Origin: Clostridiales bacterium
Lineage (GTDB): Bacteria > Bacillota > Clostridia > Oscillospirales > Acutalibacteraceae
Assembly (NCBI GenBank): GCA_024684435.1
Contig: JAIKWV010000037.1
Coordinates: 1-64,000 of the forward strand
DNA: 64,000 bases
Direction: 5' to 3'
The notes under the pieces: model-generated
What the model was told of the DNA's origin: nothing
The model's database searches: none
What the model saw: only the letters and a program-made list of their open reading frames with translations
Position numbers and translations under genes: made by a program
Shown: one piece after another, positions 59,127 to 64,000 of the stretch
Layout: every line of letters begins with the position of its first letter
How positions within the stretch are numbered: position 1 is the first letter of the stretch

Positions 59127-60071
59127 TCACACTATGACCTGTGATTTTTTACCGTATGTAACAACAAGATCGTTGCCGTCAGAGCCTATGATAACAGTGC
59201 CGGTATCATATGTTATAAATGTGGAGACCTTATATCTATCCAACCTTTTAACTATCTTTTTATGGGGATGACCGTAATCGTTTTCCTTAGCACAGGATAT
59301 GGCGGCGGCCATGGGAGATACAGCTTTTATGAACTCCTCGCTGCTGGAAGTACTGCTGCCGTGATGTCCCACTTTTATAAAATCGGAATCAACGGTAAGT
59401 CCGGAAGCAAGAATATCGCGTTCTTCTTCCTTTTCCGCGTCCCCCATGAACAGGAAGGATCTTTCACCGTAGGTCATCCGCACAACAACAGACATATTGT
59501 TAAGACCTTCGTTTTGAGAAATTGGTCCCAGCACGGTAAATTTAAGCTTTCCCATACTGTAAGTATTACCGCTTTTCGCTTCAATACGCCCTGCTCCCGA
59601 ATTTTTAACAGCCAACAGCATTGTCTGATACATACTTGTGGTCGGCATGTTGATATCGCTGTATTTTGTAAGAATAACATTACCTATCTCAAAGCTTTTA
59701 AGGACCGCCGTCATTCCTCCGATATGGTCGCTGTGAGCATGGGTGGGAATAACATAGTCAAGCTTTTTTATCCCCAAGCCTTTTATATAATTTATTACCG
59801 TTTTGCCATCCGGATCAGCGCCTGCGTCGATAAGGATATTGCCCTTCGGAGAAGTGACAAGTATGCTGTCCCCCTGCCCCACATCTATTACGTGAACATT
59901 GAAGGGATAGGGCGACTGTTGTTCATTATAAAGCGCTTCAAACTCTTTGGCAATATTTTTAAATAAGGTTCTGACCGGCGGAACAAAAATGCAGGCAGCC
60001 ACCAAAACCAAAGAGACTGCAAGGGCAATAACAAGCTTTTTAACGTTTATTTTTCGTTTTTCCTGCTCCAT
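59127..60071 (-). CDS. ComEC/Rec2-like metallo-beta-lactamase hydrolase, membrane-anchored
   Basis: 314 aa. One N-terminal membrane helix (about 12-34) anchors an external MBL domain: VIDVGQGDSILVTSPKGNILIDAG, PTHAHSDHIGGM (HxHxDH), VVVRMTYGERSFLFMGDAEKEEE (Asp ligand) and IKVGHHGSSTSSSEEFI (His). This is the ComEC C-terminal MBL arrangement without the channel domain, so DNA uptake is unlikely on its own. Nuclease or phosphodiesterase action outside the membrane is inferred. Overlaps ygiQ by 32 bases. Confidence 0.9.
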   Translation of the reverse strand: MEQEKRKINVKKLVIALAVSLVLVAACIFVPPVRTLFKNIAKEFEALYNEQQSPYPFNVHVIDVGQGDSILVTSPKGNILIDAGADPDGKTVINYIKGLGIKKLDYVIPTHAHSDHIGGMTAVLKSFEIGNVILTKYSDINMPTTSMYQTMLLAVKNSGAGRIEAKSGNTYSMGKLKFTVLGPISQNEGLNNMSVVVRMTYGERSFLFMGDAEKEEERDILASGLTVDSDFIKVGHHGSSTSSSEEFIKAVSPMAAAISCAKENDYGHPHKKIVKRLDRYKVSTFITYDTGTVIIGSDGNDLVVTYGKKSQVIV

Positions 60072-61905
60072 AATTACCCTTTCCCCTATTGCCGTTCTTT
60101 CCGTGGTCCGCGCCGAAGCGGGGCTTTATAAGGCACTTGTCGCCGCTGCCTATCAGATCATATCTTCCGGCTTTTTTCAAAGCTTCCTCCACCAGTTTGT
60201 AATTCTTAGGATCAAAATATTGCAGCAAAGCTCTTTGCAGAGCTTTTTCGTGAGGATCTCTCGCAACGTATATCTCTTTCAGCGTGTAAGGATCGAGCCC
60301 TGTGTAAAACATACAGGTCGAAACCGTGCCCGGTGTGGGATAAAAATCCTGTACCTGTTCAGGTCTTATGCGTTCTCTTTTAAGAAAAAGCGCAAGCTCC
60401 ACTGCGTCCTTAAGCGTACTGCCGGGATGGGACGACATAAGGTAGGGCACAAGGTACTGATCCTTGCCCGCCTTTTCCGAAAGTCTGCGGTATTTTTCCG
60501 CAAACTTCAAATAGGCTTCAATGTGGGGCTTGCCCATGGCGTCAAGCACAGCGGCAGAGCAATGCTCCGGCGCCACCTTGAGCTGACCGCTGACATGATT
60601 TTCAACAAGCTCCCTGAAAAACGTATCGTCCTTATCCTGCATAAGGTAATCAAAACGTATGCCGGAACGGATAAAGACCTTTTTTATTTTCGGCAGGCTT
60701 CTGACCTCGCGCAGTATGTCAATATATTCTTCGTGATCCGCTATAAGACTGGGACAAGGTGTGGGAGCCAGACACTTTTTGCCCTTGCACAGACCGTTTT
60801 TCAGCTGATTGTCACAGGACGGTCTGCGAAAATTTGCGGTAGGTCCGCCAATGTCGTGGATATAGCCCTTGAAGCCCGGTTTTTCGGTGAGCATTTTTGC
60901 TTCTTTTACGATCGATCCCTTGCTTCTTGACGTGATAAACCTGCCCTGATGAAAGGCAAGGGAGCAAAAATTACAGGCGCCGAAACAGCCCCTGTTATGG
61001 GTAATGGAAAACTCCACCTCTTTTATTCCCGGCACCCCTCCATCAGCCTTATATGAAGGATGGTACATTCTTGTGTAAGGCAGCGAATAGATATAATCAA
61101 GCTCCTCTGTCGTGAGGGGCGGCATAGGCGGATTCTGCACAATCATTTTGGAACCGTGACGCTGTTTTATTAGCTTTCCACGGATATGATCCTGCTCGTT
61201 CATCTGTATTCTGCAGGCAGCGGCATATTCCTTTTTGTTTTGGCTGACGTTTTCAAAGGACGGGCACTCAGCCCCCATAAGCGGAGTATTCACCACGTCA
61301 ACGGCATAGCAAGTACCTCTTATGTCAGTAAGGCTTGAAACCGATTCCCCCGCCGCAAGTCTTTTGGCAATTTCAACCGTTTGATTTTCCCCCATACCGA
61401 AGGACAGTATATCAGCCTTTGATTCAAATAGAATCGACGGACGCACCTTATCATCCCAATAATCATAATGGGCGAACCTGCGCAATGAGGCTTCCAGTCC
61501 GCCGATTATTATCGGGATATCTCCGTATATCTCACGGATCTTATTGCAGTATATTATCACCGCTCTGTCCGGTCTTTTTCCGGCTTTTCCTCCGGGAGTG
61601 TATGCGTCCTCGCTGCGCTTTTTCTTAGCGGCAGTGTAGTGGGCGACCATGGAATCTATATTTCCCGAGGACACCATAAACCCCAATTTAGGTCTGCCGA
61701 AGGTTTTGAAATCATCATCCTTTTTCCAATCGGGCTGTGAAAGAAAGCCTACCCTGAAACCGGAAGCCTCAAGCACTCTTGTGATAATAGCCGCGCCGAA
61801 GGCGGGGTGATCCACATACGCGTCGCCGGAAACATAGACGAAATCGACCCCGTCCCAGCCACGCATCTGCATATCGGCTCTGTTTACCGGCAGAAAATCA
61901 TTCAT
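60040..61905 (-). CDS. ygiQ: YgiQ family radical SAM protein
   Basis: 621 aa from ATG 61905 (GGAAGGGG upstream). Large radical SAM protein of the B12-binding-like YgiQ group: N-terminal [25 protein letters not shown], then [20 protein letters not shown] with CxxxCxxC for the cluster, [27 protein letters not shown] and VAPEHCS. C-terminal [19 protein letters not shown]. Reaction unknown in the family. Overlaps the ends of ftsK (8 bases) and the MBL gene (32 bases), so all are one transcript. Confidence 0.93.
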   Translation of the reverse strand: MNDFLPVNRADMQMRGWDGVDFVYVSGDAYVDHPAFGAAIITRVLEASGFRVGFLSQPDWKKDDDFKTFGRPKLGFMVSSGNIDSMVAHYTAAKKKRSEDAYTPGGKAGKRPDRAVIIYCNKIREIYGDIPIIIGGLEASLRRFAHYDYWDDKVRPSILFESKADILSFGMGENQTVEIAKRLAAGESVSSLTDIRGTCYAVDVVNTPLMGAECPSFENVSQNKKEYAAACRIQMNEQDHIRGKLIKQRHGSKMIVQNPPMPPLTTEELDYIYSLPYTRMYHPSYKADGGVPGIKEVEFSITHNRGCFGACNFCSLAFHQGRFITSRSKGSIVKEAKMLTEKPGFKGYIHDIGGPTANFRRPSCDNQLKNGLCKGKKCLAPTPCPSLIADHEEYIDILREVRSLPKIKKVFIRSGIRFDYLMQDKDDTFFRELVENHVSGQLKVAPEHCSAAVLDAMGKPHIEAYLKFAEKYRRLSEKAGKDQYLVPYLMSSHPGSTLKDAVELALFLKRERIRPEQVQDFYPTPGTVSTCMFYTGLDPYTLKEIYVARDPHEKALQRALLQYFDPKNYKLVEEALKKAGRYDLIGSGDKCLIKPRFGADHGKNGNRGKGNYGAGKTKNKR

Positions 61906-64000
61906 AATTATCCCCTTCCGACGGATCGTCAAAGGGATCGTCAGTATGGTCAGGAACATCTGATGAAAGGGCGTTCATCTCCATCCACTGCTGTTTTGTT
62001 ATAAGCACCTTCCTCGGCTTACTGCCTTCAAATGGTCCTACTATCTTTCTCTCCTCAAGCTCGTCCACAAGCCTTGCCGCGCGGGCGTAGCCCAGTTTAA
62101 GCTTCCTTTGAAGCAGCGTTGTTGACGCCATCTGAGCCTCAACCACAACTTCAATAGCCTTAGGCAGCATCTCGTCAGAGTCTCCGTCAGCCTCAACTGC
62201 CGCCGTACTGCTGACGCTGCTGTTTTTCTTGTTGCCCATGGTCTGCGCGTTCTTTTCGATCTCCTCCATAACGTCGGAGTTATATTCAACGCCATCGCTC
62301 TGATTTTTAAGGAAGGTCACAACATTTTCGACCTCCTCCTCGGAGACGTAGCAGCCCTGTACCCTTAATGGCTTTGATATATCAACGGGATTGAACAGCA
62401 TATCGCCGTTGCCCAGGAGCTTTTCGGCTCCCGCCATGTCAATGATCGTTCTTGAATCTATCTGAGATGAAACGGAAAGGGAAATTCTGCTGGGTATATT
62501 CGCTTTGATAACACCGGTAATGACGTTTACCGAAGGTCTCTGTGTGGCTATTACAAGATGCATACCCGCGGCGCGCGCCATCTGCGCCAATCTGCATATG
62601 GAGTCCTCCACCTCATCGGGAGCCGCCATCATAAGGTCGGACAGCTCGTCAATGAAAATCACGAACTGGCTCATGCGTTCCATACCTTCCACAGTGTCCG
62701 CAAGATTATTGTAGCCGGTGATATTTCTGACGTTCTTCTCCGAAAAAAGCTTGTAGCGCTTGAGCATTTCGGAAACAGCCCAGCTCAGGGCGCCTGCCGC
62801 CTTCTTGGGATCGGAAACCACCGGGATCTCCAGATGAGGTATGCCGTTGTAGATCATAAACTCAACCTGTTTAGGGTCGATCATAAGGAGCTTGACCTCT
62901 TCCGGAGTAGCGTTGTACAGTATGCTTATTATCATCGTGTTAAGGCAGACCGATTTACCGGAACCTGTGGTACCGGCAATAAGCAGATGGGGCATTTTTG
63001 CAAGGTCAGCGCAGATTATGTTGCCTGTGATATCCTTGCCGAGAGCTACGTTCAGCTTGCTTTTCGCTGTCTTGAATTTAGGTGTATCAATGATCTCGCG
63101 CAAAGAGACCATTGATTTTGTCTTATTGGGGACCTCAATACCTATTGCCGCCTTGTTGGGTATGGGAGCCTCTATCCTGACGCCGGAAGCCGCAAGACGC
63201 AGGGCAATATCATCGGCAAGGTTTGTGATCTTGCTTATCTTTACTCCCTCCGCAGGTTGGAGCTCATATCTTGTAACGGTGGGTCCACGGTAAACGTCAA
63301 TGATCCTTGCCTCCACGCCAAAGCTTTTAAGGGTTTTTATCAATTTTTCGGAATTTATGTCTATTTCGTTCTGATCCTGACGGGCGGCGGATTTATCCGG
63401 CAGCATAAGGCAGTCTATGGGCGGTTTCCTGTATCTTTTGCTCTTAGGCTTTGCTTCCGGTTCTTTTATTTCCGGTTTATTCTCCTCTTTTTTATCGTCA
63501 GCCGATTTCTTGGGCTTTTGCTCCGGTTCCGCTTCTTTCGGCACGGTTTCAACAGGCATTTCCTTCTTTTCAGGCACGGGAGTTTCAATGCCGTGCTTTC
63601 TGTTAAAAATAGCTATCAGATCATCATTGTCAAGATCTCTATATGATCCGTCCGGGAAATCCGGCTTGGGAGGCTCCGTTTTGAAAGGCTCGGGTTTTTC
63701 CAGGCTTTCCGGGTCAATGAAGTCATACGGAAAGCTGTCGTCCGGCAGTTCATGATCCATGACCGGAGGCGGGACAGGTGTTGAACCGATGGGAATATCG
63801 TCGATCTTCTTGTTCTTTCTCGGTCTCACTGATATCTCAGCGGTCACGCCGTCATCTCTCCTCCCGGCGCTGACGGGAGGTCTGTCGTCATCGGTGTCAA
63901 AATCATCGTCTCCCCTTGAGGCGATCCTTTCCGCCCGCCTTGAGGATATTCCGTTTATCAGCCTTTTGAACAGCCCGTAAACAGCATTAACGGAGATACC
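61898..64000 (-). CDS. DNA translocase FtsK/SpoIIIE, 5' end outside window
   Basis: The frame is open to the window edge, giving 700 visible residues; the membrane domain is missing. The visible part begins in the linker (acidic and Pro/Lys-rich, about 1-215). The alpha and beta motor domains follow with [17 protein letters not shown] (Walker A), [23 protein letters not shown] (Walker B) and [14 protein letters not shown] winged-helix gamma domain ([22 protein letters not shown]) recognises oriented DNA. It pumps chromosomal DNA through the septum at division or sporulation. Near other spore genes (cotJ) a SpoIIIE role is plausible; FtsK and SpoIIIE cannot be separated on the visible part. 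Confidence 0.93.
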   Translation of the reverse strand, partial: GISVNAVYGLFKRLINGISSRRAERIASRGDDDFDTDDDRPPVSAGRRDDGVTAEISVRPRKNKKIDDIPIGSTPVPPPVMDHELPDDSFPYDFIDPESLEKPEPFKTEPPKPDFPDGSYRDLDNDDLIAIFNRKHGIETPVPEKKEMPVETVPKEAEPEQKPKKSADDKKEENKPEIKEPEAKPKSKRYRKPPIDCLMLPDKSAARQDQNEIDINSEKLIKTLKSFGVEARIIDVYRGPTVTRYELQPAEGVKISKITNLADDIALRLAASGVRIEAPIPNKAAIGIEVPNKTKSMVSLREIIDTPKFKTAKSKLNVALGKDITGNIICADLAKMPHLLIAGTTGSGKSVCLNTMIISILYNATPEEVKLLMIDPKQVEFMIYNGIPHLEIPVVSDPKKAAGALSWAVSEMLKRYKLFSEKNVRNITGYNNLADTVEGMERMSQFVIFIDELSDLMMAAPDEVEDSICRLAQMARAAGMHLVIATQRPSVNVITGVIKANIPSRISLSVSSQIDSRTIIDMAGAEKLLGNGDMLFNPVDISKPLRVQGCYVSEEEVENVVTFLKNQSDGVEYNSDVMEEIEKNAQTMGNKKNSSVSSTAAVEADGDSDEMLPKAIEVVVEAQMASTTLLQRKLKLGYARAARLVDELEERKIVGPFEGSKPRKVLITKQQWMEMNALSSDVPDHTDDPFDDPSEGDNYE

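Noticed and set aside
59262-60930. Long plus-strand ORFs (234 and 327 codons) opposite the MBL and ygiQ genes
   Set aside because: They are antisense shadows of two well-conserved minus-strand genes and resemble no protein.
1-64000. CRISPR arrays, insertion sequences, prophage genes, tRNA or rRNA genes
   Set aside because: No regularly spaced direct repeats, transposase or integrase motifs, terminal inverted repeats of IS type, or clover-leaf genes were seen when reading through the window. No search tool was run.

Overview
The window looks like chromosomal DNA of an anaerobic Clostridia member, most likely Oscillospiraceae/Ruminococcaceae. This rests on gene content: a VorB-type 2-oxoacid:ferredoxin oxidoreductase, the spore-coat set cotJA-cotJB-cotJC, a SpoIIIE/FtsK translocase, threonine-rich linkers in exported proteins, DUF6472, DUF4956, DUF6273 and an AGCS symporter under a tandem glycine riboswitch. 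Genes are tightly packed, promoters follow the sigma-A consensus, and TTG, GTG and possibly AUA starts are used. I see no tRNA, rRNA, CRISPR array, insertion sequence, prophage or toxin-antitoxin pair.

Layout. 1-4.2 kb: two related lipoprotein-type proteins with DxDGDGT loops, a RodA/FtsW protein and two small genes of unknown function. 4.2-12.6 kb: one operon aroF-tyrA-aroB-aroA-aroC-pheA-aroEK(fusion)-aroQ covering DAHP synthesis through chorismate to phenylpyruvate and 4-hydroxyphenylpyruvate. Ahead of it lies a leader with a 35-codon Tyr/Phe-rich peptide and mutually exclusive antiterminator and terminator hairpins, which I read as ribosome-mediated attenuation. 12.7-17.8 kb: a ParA-like ATPase, ferredoxin and the three 2-oxoacid:ferredoxin oxidoreductase subunits, then a membrane-anchored surface protein and a GtrA protein. 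17.8-26.6 kb (mostly minus strand): a 1003-aa amidase and a GH10-like lipoprotein, a phosphopantetheinyl transferase, a YgjP-type metalloprotease, DUF6472, a Cof-type HAD phosphatase with an apparent AUA start, and a DUF6273 surface protein. 26.7-35.5 kb: YkpA-type ABC-F protein, glycine riboswitch plus AGCS transporter, iron alcohol dehydrogenase, pyridoxamine kinase with an ECF S component, a radical SAM protein, DUF4956, MscS and SecG. 35.5-45.5 kb: two M42 peptidases, GNAT, methionine gamma-lyase-like enzyme, phosphohexomutase, glycosyltransferase, acyltransferase, a small membrane protein and RlmD. 45.5-49.6 kb: rplM-rpsI, a zinc-ribbon protein with a partner, and the cotJ genes. 49.7-58.2 kb: deoB-polA-ywlE-like-rimI-tsaD-LCP-serine hydrolase. 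58.2-64 kb: minus-strand operon ftsK/spoIIIE (cut by the window edge)-ygiQ-MBL hydrolase-DUF3006-deoC.

Most distinctive is the aromatic attenuator at 4241-4475, because Firmicutes aromatic operons are more often controlled by T-boxes or TRAP and no T-box hallmark is visible here. A second theme is local RNA structure at start sites: Shine-Dalgarno sequences separated from the start by a hairpin (vorA-like, radical SAM and M42 genes) or buried in one (polA). Everything is read by eye: hairpins and promoters were checked base by base, but no folding or database search was run.
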